Notes under the pieces: generated by a model
Databases searched by the model: none
Told to the model about the DNA's origin: nothing
Seen by the model: the letters and a program-made list of their open reading frames with translations, nothing else
Position numbers and translations under genes: made by a program
Origin: Arthrobacter sp. PGP41
GTDB taxonomy: Bacteria; Actinomycetota; Actinomycetes; Actinomycetales; Micrococcaceae
NCBI RefSeq assembly: GCF_002953935.1
Contig: NZ_CP026514.1
Location: 1,488,001 to 1,552,000 of the forward strand
Direction of reading: 5' to 3'
Length of the DNA stretch: 64,000 nucleotides
In this document: piece by piece, positions 8,936-18,454 of the stretch
How the letters are laid out: the number at the start of each line of letters is the position of its first letter
How positions within the stretch are numbered: the stretch's first letter is position 1

Positions 8936-9874
8936 GTGCTTTCTGGACTGGTGATAGTGGACAAGCCGCAGGGATGGACCAGCCATGATGTGGTTGGCCG
9001 GATGCGGCGCCTCGCAGGTACCCGGAAAGTAGGGCATGCCGGAACCCTCGATCCCATGGCCACGGGCGTCCTGGTGGTCGGCATCAACAAGGCCACCCGC
9101 CTGCTCACCTACATCGTGGGCACTTCCAAGACCTACACCGCCACCATCCGCCTCGGCCAGTCCACCGTCACGGACGACGCCGAAGGCGAAGTTACTGCCA
9201 CGGCAGGCACGTCGGAGGTCAGCGAGCAGGCAATCCGAGACGGCGTCGCCGCGCTTACCGGTGACATCCAGCAGGTGCCCAGCAGTGTCAGCGCCATCAA
9301 GGTCAACGGTGAACGCGCCTACGCCCGGGTGCGCTCCGGTGAAGACGTGAAGCTTGCCGCCCGCCCCGTCACCATCCACCGCTTCGAGGTGCACGCCATC
9401 CGCCGGGATCCGGAAGCGGACGCCGTGGACCTGGACGTCACCGTGGAATGCTCCTCCGGAACCTACATCCGCGCCCTGGCCCGCGACCTGGGCAAGGCGC
9501 TGGGGGTGGGCGGGCACCTGACCGCGCTCCGCCGGACCCACGTGGGCCCGTATTCCCTGGAGCAGGCGCGCACCCTTGAGCAGCTCGCCGAGGAGCTCAA
9601 CGTCCTGGACATGTCGCAGGCTGCCCGGGCGCTGATGCCCAACCGTGAGCTGACCGCGGCGGAAGCCACTGAGATCTCCTTCGGCCGGAGGATCGCTGCC
9701 GGTGCCGCCCCCGGCAGTCCCGCCGCTGCCACCGCAGACCACCCGGCCGCGGCCTTCGCACCCGACGGAAGCCTGGTGGCACTGCTTGCCGATGCCGGCA
9801 GCTTCGCCAAGCCCGTGCTGGTGTTTGCCCCCGGCGACGGCGGCCCCACCGCCCCTACCCTTGGCCAAGGCTGA
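8936..9874 (+). CDS. truB: tRNA pseudouridine(55) synthase TruB
   Basis: TruB makes pseudouridine 55 in the T-loop of tRNAs. The 312-residue protein begins LSGLVIVDKPQGWTSHDVV and contains GHAGTLDPMATGVL with the catalytic Asp, and KTYTATIRLGQSTVTDDAEG. The C-terminal part is extended with an Ala/Pro-rich linker and a short FAPDGSLVALL strand typical of actinobacteria. It sits in the conserved rbfA-truB-ribF-rpsO neighbourhood, here interrupted by several genes. Confidence 0.95.
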   Translation: MLSGLVIVDKPQGWTSHDVVGRMRRLAGTRKVGHAGTLDPMATGVLVVGINKATRLLTYIVGTSKTYTATIRLGQSTVTDDAEGEVTATAGTSEVSEQAIRDGVAALTGDIQQVPSSVSAIKVNGERAYARVRSGEDVKLAARPVTIHRFEVHAIRRDPEADAVDLDVTVECSSGTYIRALARDLGKALGVGGHLTALRRTHVGPYSLEQARTLEQLAEELNVLDMSQAARALMPNRELTAAEATEISFGRRIAAGAAPGSPAAATADHPAAAFAPDGSLVALLADAGSFAKPVLVFAPGDGGPTAPTLGQG

Positions 9875-9876
9875 AC

Positions 9877-10230
9877 GTGGACGCGTATTTCTACATCATC
9901 CTGGTGGTCGGGCTCGTGTCCACGGGTGTGTGCCTGACGGCAGGAATCCTCAAAAAGGCTCCGAACGACGTCACTATCCTGTCCGTGGCGGCAGTGGAGG
10001 TTTCCCTCCTGGTCTACCTGGTGGGCTCCATCATCAGGGTCGTCGCCGGCGAACCCATCGCCGGCGAGGCGTGGGAATTCTGGGGGTACCTGGTCACGGC
10101 CATGCTCCTGCCGCCGGCTGCCGTCTACTGGGCCATCCTGGAGCGGACCAGATGGAGCAACTTTGTCCTGGCCGCCGTCGGCGTCACCGCGCTCGTGATG
10201 GCGGCACGCATGAACCAGATCTGGTACTGA
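9877..10230 (+). CDS. conserved four-helix membrane protein
   Basis: A 117-residue protein with about four hydrophobic segments (near 5-25, 32-53, 66-86 and 93-110) and almost no soluble domain. I do not recognise a functional family. The GTG start at 9877 lies 2 bp after truB, and the next gene begins 1 bp after its stop, so the two small membrane genes are probably translationally coupled to truB. Confidence 0.75.
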   Translation: MDAYFYIILVVGLVSTGVCLTAGILKKAPNDVTILSVAAVEVSLLVYLVGSIIRVVAGEPIAGEAWEFWGYLVTAMLLPPAAVYWAILERTRWSNFVLAAVGVTALVMAARMNQIWY

Positions 10231-10231
10231 A

Positions 10232-10711
10232 GTGGAAGAAGCACACAACGTGAAAGACCAGCAGGCAACCAGCGCCGCCGGAGAGCACACCCCGGGCAAC
10301 AGCCAAGCCGTCATCAACAGCCGCAATACCGGCCCGGGGCGGCTGCTCATCGCCGTGTACGCCGTCTTTGCCATCTCGGCGTCGGCCCGTGCCGGCTACC
10401 AGATCCTCACCAAGTTCTCCGAGGCTCCGCTCGCTTACCTGCTGTCCGCGTTCGCGGCCCTCGTGTACGTGGTGGCCACCGTCTCGCTGGCCAAAGCCGG
10501 CACCACATGGTTCAAGGTGTCGGTTGCCGCGGTGCTGGTTGAACTGGTGGGTGTTCTGGTAGTGGGCGCGCTGAGCCTCTTCGACCCCGTGCAGTTCCCG
10601 CACGAGACGGTCTGGTCGCTGTTCGGCAGGGGCTACGCCTTTATTCCGTTGCTGCTGCCAATCCTGGGCCTGGTATGGCTCTACCGGCGGCGGCCGTCAC
10701 GGAGCACCTGA
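10232..10711 (+). CDS. conserved four-helix membrane protein
   Basis: A 159-residue protein with a polar N-terminal tail of about 35 residues, then four hydrophobic segments (near 37-55, 66-86, 92-115 and 130-150) and a basic C-terminus (YRRRPSRST). No function is recognised. GTG at 10232 is used because it nearly abuts the previous stop; GTG at 10250 is possible. The fourth gene of the truB run before ribF. Confidence 0.72.
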   Translation: MEEAHNVKDQQATSAAGEHTPGNSQAVINSRNTGPGRLLIAVYAVFAISASARAGYQILTKFSEAPLAYLLSAFAALVYVVATVSLAKAGTTWFKVSVAAVLVELVGVLVVGALSLFDPVQFPHETVWSLFGRGYAFIPLLLPILGLVWLYRRRPSRST

Positions 10712-10786
10712 CGACGGCGCCGGCCGGCAGGCGGCACCCGCCCGGCTTGGCAAAGGTGGTCCGGTGAATGCAGGTAATCTTAGAGA

Positions 10787-10812
10787 GTTCCGCGGCCGGT
10801 ACCGGCCCGAAC
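10787..10812. promoter_or_regulatory. palindrome in the ribF leader
   Basis: A perfect 14-bp palindrome GGCCGGTACCGGCC (10794-10807) is flanked by GTTC and GAAC. It lies between a candidate -10 box TAATCT (10775-10780) and the ribF start. It could be an operator or an RNA hairpin. It does not resemble an FMN riboswitch. Confidence 0.4.
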
Positions 10813-10844
10813 GTTGATACTTGCAAGCGGTTAAGGCGAGGGTG

Positions 10845-11828
10845 ATGGTCTACATCTGGAACGATCCGTCCGAGGTCCCGGCGGACTTCGGCCCATCTGT
10901 TGTCACCATCGGAAACTTTGACGGAGTGCACCGGGGACACCAGCAGGTGCTGTCTGAACTGGTCCGCACGGCTCGGATCACAAGGTCCAAAGCTGTTGTG
11001 GTCACCTTCGATCCACACCCGGCACTGGTCCACCGTCCCGAGTCCGCGCCCGAGTTGATCATGGGCCTGCAGGACAAGCTCGAGGCGCTGGGGGAGCTGG
11101 GCCTGGACGCCATCCTGGTCATGAAGTATTCGCTGGACCTGGCCAGCCTCACCCCTGAGGAATTCGTGGAGCAGTACCTGGTGGACTGCCTGCACGCCGG
11201 CCATGTGGTGATCGGCCACGATGTCCGCTTCGGACGCGGCAACTCAGGGGACCTGGACACCATGAAGGCCCTCGGCCGGAAGTTCGGGTTTGAGGTGCAT
11301 GTGATCAGCGAGTTCGGCTCTGAGGGCTACCCCCTGCATGACGACGACGGCACGGACCGCCGCTGCTCCTCCACCTGGGTGCGGGAAGCCCTGCAGGAAG
11401 GCGACGTTGCCACGGCGTCCGCTGTTCTGGGACGTCCGCACCGGATGCGCGGCGAGGTTGTCCACGGCGCCGCACGCGGCCGCGCCCTTGGCTTTCCCAC
11501 CGCCAACCTTGCCAGCAACGCCAGCGGCCTGATCCCTGCCGACGGCATCTACGCCGGCTGGCTGGTGGACCAGGCCGGAACCCGGTGGCCGGCAGCCATT
11601 TCCGTGGGGTCGAACCCCACGTTCGACGGCGTCAGCCGCCAGGTGGAGGCCCACGTGATCGACCGTCCCAAGGAGGACGTGGAGGACTTCGATCTCTACG
11701 GCCAGACAGTAGTCGTGGAATTTGTTGCCCGACTCCGGGGCATGGTGGCTTACCGTGGGCCGGAGGCACTCGTGGAGCAGATGCGCCTGGACGTGATCCA
11801 GGCACACGGGCTGCTTGCCAGGCGCTAG
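10845..11828 (+). CDS. ribF: bifunctional riboflavin kinase/FAD synthetase
   Basis: RibF phosphorylates riboflavin to FMN and adenylylates FMN to FAD. The 327-residue protein has the N-terminal nucleotidyltransferase domain (TIGNFDGVHRGHQQVL near residue 20; STWVREALQEGD) and a C-terminal riboflavin kinase barrel (RGRALGFPTANL, PADGIYAGW, SVGSNPTFDG). ATG at 10845 has GGCGAGG nearby; upstream in-frame TTG at 10821 lacks support. Confidence 0.96.
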   Translation: MVYIWNDPSEVPADFGPSVVTIGNFDGVHRGHQQVLSELVRTARITRSKAVVVTFDPHPALVHRPESAPELIMGLQDKLEALGELGLDAILVMKYSLDLASLTPEEFVEQYLVDCLHAGHVVIGHDVRFGRGNSGDLDTMKALGRKFGFEVHVISEFGSEGYPLHDDDGTDRRCSSTWVREALQEGDVATASAVLGRPHRMRGEVVHGAARGRALGFPTANLASNASGLIPADGIYAGWLVDQAGTRWPAAISVGSNPTFDGVSRQVEAHVIDRPKEDVEDFDLYGQTVVVEFVARLRGMVAYRGPEALVEQMRLDVIQAHGLLARR

Positions 11829-11854
11829 GCCGTCACCAACGAAAGGCAGTACCC

Positions 11855-12709
11855 GTGTCCGTCGAGAAGAACACCCGGAAGCTGGACAAGGGGATCGTCC
11901 GCGACTTCAGCTCACGGATGAGCTACGCGTCCTACCTGCAGCTGCCAACCCTCCTGAGTGCGCAGAAGCCGGTCAGCGAGCCCGAACACCACGATGAACT
12001 TCTCTTCATCATCCAGCACCAGACCACGGAACTTTGGCTGAAGCTGGTGCTCCATGAACTGCGCAGCGCCGCGGCCTGGCTCCGGGCAGACGACCTGGGA
12101 TCGGCGCTCAAAGGCATTGCCCGGGTGAAGCACATCCAGAAGACCCTCACCGAGCAGTGGTCCGTCCTGGCCACCCTGACCCCCACCGAGTACTCCCAGT
12201 TCCGTGGCTTCCTTGGCAATTCCTCCGGCTTCCAGTCGAGCCAGTACCGTGCAGTGGAGTTCGTGCTGGGCAACAAGAACCGCAAGATGCTCCCGGTGTT
12301 CGAGTCGGACCCGGAGGCGCACGCCATGCTGGAGGAACTGCTGGCCGCTCCCAGCATCTACGACGAATTCCTTGCCTACCTCGCCCGGCAGGGTTTTGAC
12401 GTGCCGGCGTCGGTCCTGCAACGGGACGTCACCAAAGCGCATGAGTACACCCCGGAACTGGTGCCGCTGTTCAAACACATCTACGAGAACGCGGCTGGCA
12501 ACTGGGGGGCTTACGAGGCCTGCGAGGAGCTGGTGGACCTGGAGGACAACTTCCAGCTGTGGCGCTTCCGGCACCTGCGGACCGTCCAAAGGACCATCGG
12601 CATGAAAACCGGGACCGGCGGATCCAGCGGTGCCGCGTTCCTCCAGAAGGCCCTCGAACTGACCTTCTTCCCGGAACTTTTCGCAGTCAGGACGGAGATC
12701 GGACAATGA
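11855..12709 (+). CDS. kynA: tryptophan 2,3-dioxygenase
   Basis: Heme dioxygenase that opens the indole ring of L-tryptophan to N-formylkynurenine, first step of the kynurenine pathway. The 284-residue product contains SYASYLQLPTLLSAQ, HHDELLFIIQHQTTELWLKL (heme-edge region) and RGFLGNSSGFQSSQYR, all typical of the family. GTG at 11855 follows GAAAGG. Its stop overlaps the kynU start by 4 bp (ATGA), so the two are co-translated. The arylformamidase for the middle step is not next to them. Confidence 0.95.
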   Translation: MSVEKNTRKLDKGIVRDFSSRMSYASYLQLPTLLSAQKPVSEPEHHDELLFIIQHQTTELWLKLVLHELRSAAAWLRADDLGSALKGIARVKHIQKTLTEQWSVLATLTPTEYSQFRGFLGNSSGFQSSQYRAVEFVLGNKNRKMLPVFESDPEAHAMLEELLAAPSIYDEFLAYLARQGFDVPASVLQRDVTKAHEYTPELVPLFKHIYENAAGNWGAYEACEELVDLEDNFQLWRFRHLRTVQRTIGMKTGTGGSSGAAFLQKALELTFFPELFAVRTEIGQ

Positions 12710-13965
12710 GCATCCACCAGGGGAATGCAGCTGCGCCGGCTGCCGAGCAGCTGCAGCAGCGGGCCGCCGAACTCGACCGCGAGGATCCGCTGGGACACTA
12801 CCGCGAGCACTTCATCGGCACCGATACGGCCGTGTCCTACCTGGATGGAAACTCGCTGGGCCGGCCGCTGAAGCGGACTGCCGAGGACATCGCAGACTTC
12901 ATCCGCGAAGACTGGGGAGGGCGGCTGATCCGGGGCTGGGACGAACGATGGCTGGGCCTGCCGCAGTCCATCGGCGACCAGCTGGGCCGCGCCGTCCTTG
13001 GCGCCGCGCCGGGCCAGACCATCATCGCGGATTCCACCACCGTAGTGCTGTACAAGCTGATCCGTGCCGCCCTCGCGGCGGTTACCGATCCGGACCGCAA
13101 CGAGCTGGTCCTCGACACCGAAAACTTTCCCACGGACCGGTACCTCGTCGAAGGCATCGCGCTGGAGGAGGGACTTACCCTGCGCTGGATCCAGGCGGAT
13201 CCGGCCGCCGGGGTGACCGTCGAACAGGTGCGCGAGGCAACGGGGCCGCGCACCGCCGTCGTACTCCTGAGCCAGGTCGCCTACCGCTCGGGCCACCTGG
13301 CGGACCTTCCCGCCATCACCTCCGCCGTGCACGACGCCGGAGCGCTGGTCGTGTGGGACCTGTGCCACTCCGCGGGGTCAGTGGAGATCGCACTGGACAG
13401 TGCCGGCGCCGACTTCGCCGCCGGCTGCACCTACAAGTACCTCAACGGCGGACCGGGCTCGCCCGCTTTCGCCTACGTGAACCAGCGCCACCTGGCGTCG
13501 CTCAACCAGCCGATCTGGGGCTGGATGGGGCGCAAGGACGCGTTCGAAATGGCTGCCGGCTATGAGCCGGCAGCCGGAATCCGCGGGTTCCTGAGCGGAA
13601 CGCCGGCGATTTTCGGGATGCTGGCCATGCAGGGCACCCTGGATGTCATTGAAGAAGCGTCCATGGCCGCCATCCGGGCCAAGTCGGAGAAGCTCACGGC
13701 CTTCGCCGTCGAGGTTTTTGATGCCTGGCTCGCGCCGCTGGGCGCTGAACTTGCCTCACCGCGGAATCCGGCAGAGCGCGGCAGCCACATCACCATAGAC
13801 CATCCCGATTTCGCCAAGGCCACCGTGCAGGCGCTGTGGGACAGGGACGTGATCCCGGACTTCCGCGCCCCGCGCGGTATCCGCGTGGGCCTGTCGCCGC
13901 TGAGCACCAGCTTCCAGGAGATCCTGCAGGGCATGGAGGCGATGCGGGACTGCCTGCAGGGATAA
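12706..13965 (+). CDS. kynU: kynureninase
   Basis: PLP enzyme cleaving kynurenine to anthranilate and alanine. The 419-residue protein shows YLDGNSLGRPLK near the N-terminus, the aspartate region WDLCHSAGSVEI and the Schiff-base lysine at about residue 244 in CTYKYLNGGPG. The C-terminal domain ends with RVGLSPLSTSF. ATG at 12706 overlaps the kynA stop. Together the pair supports tryptophan catabolism to anthranilate. Confidence 0.96.
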   Translation: MSIHQGNAAAPAAEQLQQRAAELDREDPLGHYREHFIGTDTAVSYLDGNSLGRPLKRTAEDIADFIREDWGGRLIRGWDERWLGLPQSIGDQLGRAVLGAAPGQTIIADSTTVVLYKLIRAALAAVTDPDRNELVLDTENFPTDRYLVEGIALEEGLTLRWIQADPAAGVTVEQVREATGPRTAVVLLSQVAYRSGHLADLPAITSAVHDAGALVVWDLCHSAGSVEIALDSAGADFAAGCTYKYLNGGPGSPAFAYVNQRHLASLNQPIWGWMGRKDAFEMAAGYEPAAGIRGFLSGTPAIFGMLAMQGTLDVIEEASMAAIRAKSEKLTAFAVEVFDAWLAPLGAELASPRNPAERGSHITIDHPDFAKATVQALWDRDVIPDFRAPRGIRVGLSPLSTSFQEILQGMEAMRDCLQG

Positions 13966-14146
13966 TGGGGCTGTTTCGACAACATTAGGCAGTGGCCGGT
14001 AAACTGGACGATGGATCCGGCTGCAGTCCGTGGCGGCTGGTTCCTGTTGTGTACGGCCCGCTCCGGTTTTCCGGAATCGGCCGCAGCGGCAGACCCGGCA
14101 GTGAGTTACTGACCTGGGCCCTCACGGCACATCCCTAGGAGTTATT

Positions 14147-14416
14147 GTGGCACTTGACGCCGCTGTAAAGCAGTCCATCATCAAGGAATACGCAACCGGC
14201 GAAGGCGACACCGGTTCGCCGGAGGTCCAGGTTGCAGTCCTGACCCAGCGGATCAAGGATCTGACTGAGCACATGAAGGAGCACAAGCACGACTACCACA
14301 CCCAGCGCGGTCTGCTGGCCATGGTTGGTCGTCGCAAGCGCATGCTGAGCTACCTCAAGAAGACTGACATCGCCCGCTACCGTTCGCTCATCGAGCGCCT
14401 CGGCCTGCGCCGCTAG
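14147..14416 (+). CDS. rpsO: 30S ribosomal protein S15
   Basis: S15 (89 residues) binds the central domain of 16S rRNA. The sequence [20 protein letters not shown] at the start and [20 protein letters not shown] in the middle is fully typical. GTG at 14147 follows TAGGAGTTATT. A 180-bp leader precedes it, with a possible -10 (TAAACT near 14000) and a hairpin around 14060-14092 that could be a site of S15 autoregulation. The terminator follows directly. Confidence 0.97.
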   Translation: MALDAAVKQSIIKEYATGEGDTGSPEVQVAVLTQRIKDLTEHMKEHKHDYHTQRGLLAMVGRRKRMLSYLKKTDIARYRSLIERLGLRR

Positions 14417-14427
14417 TCGGACTTAGG

Positions 14428-14464
14428 GGCGGCCCATTCCAGCATGGAACGGGCCGCCTTCTTC
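14428..14464 (+). terminator. rpsO terminator or attenuator before pnp
   Basis: A 14-bp stem with one G-T type mismatch (GGCGGCCC arm at 14428 and its complement ending 14458) is followed by TTCTTC. It sits 12 bp after the rpsO stop. Partial read-through into pnp is likely, as in many rpsO-pnp pairs. Confidence 0.7.
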
Positions 14465-14659
14465 AAAAGAAAAACTAAACAGGAGGATCAACCGCATCAC
14501 GCATTCGCGGTCCTCGGTAGTGATCCCCGGGAACGGCTTCGTTGACTGAAGCCGGCGGCCCGTGGGTCTCGATCGATGACCGGGTGCAGGGCCAGTAGAC
14601 AGATGCTGGCTGGGTTGATGCGGCTGGACTTCCGTAAAACAGAAACGGAGGTGACTCTC

Positions 14660-16930
14660 TTGGAGGGTCCCGAAATCCAGTTCTCGGAAGCAGTCATTGA
14701 CAATGGCCGTTTCGGCAAGCGCGTAATCCGCTTCGAAACCGGCCGCCTTGCCAAGCAGGCAGCCGGCGCAGCCATGGTGTACATCGACGATGACACCGCA
14801 CTGCTGTCCGCCACCACTGCAGGCAAGCACCCGCGTGAAGGCTTTGACTTCTTCCCGCTGACGGTCGACGTCGAAGAGCGCATGTACGCTGCCGGCCGCA
14901 TTCCGGGCTCGTTCTTCCGCCGTGAAGGACGCCCGTCCACCGAAGCCATCCTGGCCTGCCGCCTGATGGACCGCCCGCTGCGTCCCGCCTTCATCAAGGG
15001 CCTGCGCAACGAGGTCCAGATCGTGGTCACCGTCCTGGCGATCAACCCGGACGAGCTCTACGACGTGGTGGCCATCAACGCCTCCTCCATGTCCACCCAG
15101 CTGTCCGGCCTGCCGTTCTCCGGCCCCATCGGCGGCGTCCGCGTTGCCCTGGTTGCTGACGAAAACGGTTCACAGTGGGTTGCTTTCCCCAAGCACTCCC
15201 AGCTGGAGCACTCCGTCTTCAACATGGTGGTTGCCGGCCGTACTGTGTCCGGTCCGGACGGGGACGACGTCGCCATCATGATGGTGGAAGCCGAAGCCAC
15301 CGACAACTCCTGGAACCTCATCAAGGAACAGGGCGCCACCGCCCCCACCGAAGAGGTTGTCTCCGAGGGCCTCGAGGCCGCGAAGCCGTTCATCAAGGCA
15401 CTCTGCGAAGCCCAGGCCGACCTCGCTGCCCGCGCTGCCAAGCCGACCGTTGAATTCCCGGTCTTCCTCGACTACGAGGACGATGTTTACGCCGCCGTCG
15501 AGGCCGCTGCCGCTGAGAAGCTCGCCGCCGTCTTCCAGATCGCGGACAAGCAGGAGCGCGACAACGCCTCGGACGCCCTGAAGGACGAGGTCACCGCCTC
15601 CCTGGCCAGCCAGTTCGAAGGCCGCGAAAAGGAGCTGTCCGCAGCATTCCGCTCGGTCACCAAGCACGTTGTGCGCCAGCGCATCCTGAAGGACCAGATC
15701 CGCATTGACGGACGTGGCCTCACGGACATCCGCCAGCTCACCGCCGAGGTCGAGGTCCTGCCGCGCGTTCACGGTTCGGCCATCTTCGAACGCGGTGAAA
15801 CCCAGATCATGGGCGTCACCACGCTGAACATGCTGAAGATGGAACAGCAGATCGACTCGCTGTCTCCGGTAAAGACCAAGCGCTACATGCACAACTACAA
15901 CTTCCCGCCGTACTCCACCGGCGAGACCGGCCGCGTCGGTTCCCCGAAGCGCCGCGAAATCGGCCACGGTGCCCTGGCCGAGCGCGCGCTCATGCCGGTC
16001 CTGCCGTCCCGCGAGGAGTTCCCGTACGCCATCCGCCAGGTATCCGAGGCCCTCAGCTCCAACGGCTCGACGTCGATGGGTTCCGTTTGCGCCTCCACCC
16101 TCTCGATGCTGAACGCAGGTGTGCCCCTGAAGGCCGCCGTCGCCGGCATCGCCATGGGCCTGGTCTCCGACCAGGTGGACGGCCAGACCCGCTACGCTGC
16201 GCTGACCGACATCCTTGGTGCCGAAGATGCCTTCGGCGACATGGACTTCAAGGTTGCCGGTACCTCCGAGTTCGTCACCGCCATCCAGCTTGACACCAAG
16301 CTCGACGGCATCCCCGCTTCCGTGCTGGCAGCAGCCCTGAAGCAGGCCCGCGAGGCACGCCTGCACATCCTCGAGGTCATCAACTCGGCCATCGACACCC
16401 CGGACGAGCTCTCCGAGTTCGCACCGCGCGTCATCGCCGTGAAGATCCCCGTGGACAAGATCGGCGAGGTCATCGGCCCCAAGGGCAAGATGATCAACCA
16501 GATCCAGGAAGACACCGGCGCCGACATCTCCATCGAGGACGACGGCACGGTCTACATCGGCGCCACCAACGGCCCGTCTGCGGAAGCAGCGCGTTCCGCC
16601 ATCAACGCCATCGCCAACCCGCAGGTCCCGGAAATCGGCGAGCGCTACCTGGGTACGGTCGTCAAGACCACCACCTTCGGTGCCTTCGTTTCGCTGACAC
16701 CGGGCAAGGACGGCCTCCTGCACATCTCCGAGCTGCGCAAGATCGCAGGCGGCAAGCGCGTGGACAACGTCGAAGACGTTGTCTCGGTGGGCCAGAAGGT
16801 CCAGGTGGAAATCACCAAGATCGATGACCGCGGAAAGCTGTCCCTGTCTCCTGTAGTGGCTGATGAGGAAGGCGCGGGGGAGAACGAGCGCGTAGACGCC
16901 ACGGAGCCCGCTGAAGGCGCAGAGGTCTAG
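14660..16930 (+). CDS. pnp: polyribonucleotide nucleotidyltransferase (PNPase)
   Basis: PNPase degrades RNA phosphorolytically from the 3' end and can add tails. The 756-residue product has two RNase PH domains separated by an alpha-helical linker ([20 protein letters not shown] in the first, [18 protein letters not shown] in the second), a KH domain (about 590-650, [11 protein letters not shown]) and an S1 domain (about 665-735, [11 protein letters not shown]). TTG at 14660 is chosen because GGAGGTGA ends 5 nt upstream; the GTG inside that site and an upstream ATG are in frame but unlikely. Confidence 0.96.
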   Translation: MEGPEIQFSEAVIDNGRFGKRVIRFETGRLAKQAAGAAMVYIDDDTALLSATTAGKHPREGFDFFPLTVDVEERMYAAGRIPGSFFRREGRPSTEAILACRLMDRPLRPAFIKGLRNEVQIVVTVLAINPDELYDVVAINASSMSTQLSGLPFSGPIGGVRVALVADENGSQWVAFPKHSQLEHSVFNMVVAGRTVSGPDGDDVAIMMVEAEATDNSWNLIKEQGATAPTEEVVSEGLEAAKPFIKALCEAQADLAARAAKPTVEFPVFLDYEDDVYAAVEAAAAEKLAAVFQIADKQERDNASDALKDEVTASLASQFEGREKELSAAFRSVTKHVVRQRILKDQIRIDGRGLTDIRQLTAEVEVLPRVHGSAIFERGETQIMGVTTLNMLKMEQQIDSLSPVKTKRYMHNYNFPPYSTGETGRVGSPKRREIGHGALAERALMPVLPSREEFPYAIRQVSEALSSNGSTSMGSVCASTLSMLNAGVPLKAAVAGIAMGLVSDQVDGQTRYAALTDILGAEDAFGDMDFKVAGTSEFVTAIQLDTKLDGIPASVLAAALKQAREARLHILEVINSAIDTPDELSEFAPRVIAVKIPVDKIGEVIGPKGKMINQIQEDTGADISIEDDGTVYIGATNGPSAEAARSAINAIANPQVPEIGERYLGTVVKTTTFGAFVSLTPGKDGLLHISELRKIAGGKRVDNVEDVVSVGQKVQVEITKIDDRGKLSLSPVVADEEGAGENERVDATEPAEGAEV

Positions 16931-16965
16931 CACACCGCACAGCGGGCTCGCCCGCAGCATGAAGA

Positions 16966-16998
16966 GGCGGGGCCGGTGGATGATCCACCGGCCCCGCC
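16966..16998. terminator. terminator after pnp
   Basis: A perfect 15-bp stem (16966-16980 with 16984-16998) with a 3-nt loop follows pnp by 35 bp. The T tail is weak. The TTACGAT just downstream may be the -10 of the next gene. Confidence 0.75.
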
Positions 16999-17047
16999 GC
17001 TGTTACGATGGCAGCCAGATCCCGGCTGCCCCTCTTGAAAGGCCTCA

Positions 17048-18391
17048 ATGACTGTTGTACCCCTGCCGCTTGAGCAGAACCACCGCGGCGATACCCTGGT
17101 CCACGGGGCCGACGGCGGCTCCGAAGTGCGGCGTTCGGTGCTGCCCGGCGGAGTGCGGGTACTTACGGAGGCGATGCCCGGGCAGAGGTCGGCCACCATC
17201 GGATTTTGGGTGGGGGTCGGTTCCCGCGATGAGGCCCCGGGCCAGCACGGCTCAACGCACTTCCTCGAGCACCTCCTGTTCAAGGGAACCAAGCGCCGGA
17301 CTGCGCTGGAGATCGCCTCTGCCTTTGACGAGGTGGGCGGCGAGTCGAATGCCGCCACGGCGAAGGAAAGCACGTGTTACTTCGCGCGGGTCCTGGACAC
17401 CGACCTGCCGATGGCCATCGATGTCATTGCCGACATGATCACAGGCGCCGTCATCGATCCTGCCGAGATGGAGCAGGAACGCGACGTCATCCTTGAGGAA
17501 ATCGCCATGGACAGCGACGACCCAACGGACGTCGCCCACGAACACTTTGTCTCAGCCGTCCTGGGCAGCCATCCCCTGGGCCGCCCCATCGGCGGCACGC
17601 CGGACGCCATCAAGGCGGTAGCCCGCGATTCCGTGTGGGAGCACTACCAGCGCTATTACCGGCCGGACGAACTGGTGATTACAGCCGCCGGCGGCCTGGA
17701 GCACGACGTCGTCTGCGGCCTTGTGGTGGACGCACTTGAGTCTGCCGGCTGGTCGCTTGAGTCCGATGCGGCGCCGGTGGAACGCCGGTCCACCGAACGT
17801 GCCCTCATCACCGGGACCGCAGGGCTCCACGTCGTCAAGCGCGCCGTGGAGCAAGCGAACATCATCATGGGTTGCCCCACCATCGTGGCCACGGACGAAA
17901 GGCGCTACGTCATGAGCGTCCTCAACGCAGTGCTGGGCGGGGGCATGTCCTCACGCCTGTTCCAGGAGATCCGCGAGAAGCGCGGCCTGGTGTATTCCAC
18001 ATACTCCTTCGCGTCCTCCTACGCGGATGCCGGCTACTTTGGCATGTACGCCGGGTGCACGCCGTCCAAGGTACGGCAGGTGCTTGACCTGCTCGCTGTT
18101 GAGCTGGACAAGCTGGCTGAGCACGGCATCTCCGAGGACGAACTCCGCAAGGCTGTAGGCCAGCTGGGCGGCGGGATCGTGCTGGCGCTGGAGGATACCG
18201 GGTCGCGGATGTCCCGGCTGGGCCGGGCCGAGCTTGTGTCCGGCGAGTACCAGGACATTGACGAAACCCTGCGCCAGATCAAGGCTGTCACCACCGAACA
18301 GGTCCAGGAATTGGCGGCCGAACTCGCTGCCGCTCCCAGGACTGTGACCGTCGTCGGACCATTCGAGGAGTCGGAAACGTTCGGACTCTGA
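17048..18391 (+). CDS. M16 family zinc metallopeptidase (pitrilysin type)
   Basis: A 447-residue peptidase related to the mitochondrial processing peptidase beta subunit. The inverted zinc motif HFLEH (His71, Glu74, His75) is intact, followed by the third ligand region about 75 residues later (ILEEIAMD). A second inactive M16 domain contains GGGMSSRLFQEIREKRGLVY. This gene follows pnp in most actinobacteria. The protein is cytoplasmic by sequence, with no signal peptide. The natural substrate is not known. Confidence 0.92.
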   Translation: MTVVPLPLEQNHRGDTLVHGADGGSEVRRSVLPGGVRVLTEAMPGQRSATIGFWVGVGSRDEAPGQHGSTHFLEHLLFKGTKRRTALEIASAFDEVGGESNAATAKESTCYFARVLDTDLPMAIDVIADMITGAVIDPAEMEQERDVILEEIAMDSDDPTDVAHEHFVSAVLGSHPLGRPIGGTPDAIKAVARDSVWEHYQRYYRPDELVITAAGGLEHDVVCGLVVDALESAGWSLESDAAPVERRSTERALITGTAGLHVVKRAVEQANIIMGCPTIVATDERRYVMSVLNAVLGGGMSSRLFQEIREKRGLVYSTYSFASSYADAGYFGMYAGCTPSKVRQVLDLLAVELDKLAEHGISEDELRKAVGQLGGGIVLALEDTGSRMSRLGRAELVSGEYQDIDETLRQIKAVTTEQVQELAAELAAAPRTVTVVGPFEESETFGL

Positions 18392-18399
18392 CGCCGCGG

Positions 18400-18438
18400 A
18401 ACGGCAGGACATAGCTCGCAAACGGCAGGACTTGGCTC
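18400..18438. repeat. direct repeat after the M16 peptidase gene
   Basis: Two 18-bp copies, at 18400-18417 and 18421-18438, differ at two positions and are separated by 3 bp. Both carry AACGGCAGGAC. They lie in the short gap before the DUF1579-like gene, and the second copy ends just before its ribosome-binding site. Confidence 0.6.
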
Positions 18439-18454
18439 TGGAGGTGAGGGGACA

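Noticed and set aside
15170..16960. Minus-strand open frame of about 600 codons opposite pnp
   Set aside because: It lies entirely antisense to a highly conserved gene; such frames arise from strong third-position GC bias.
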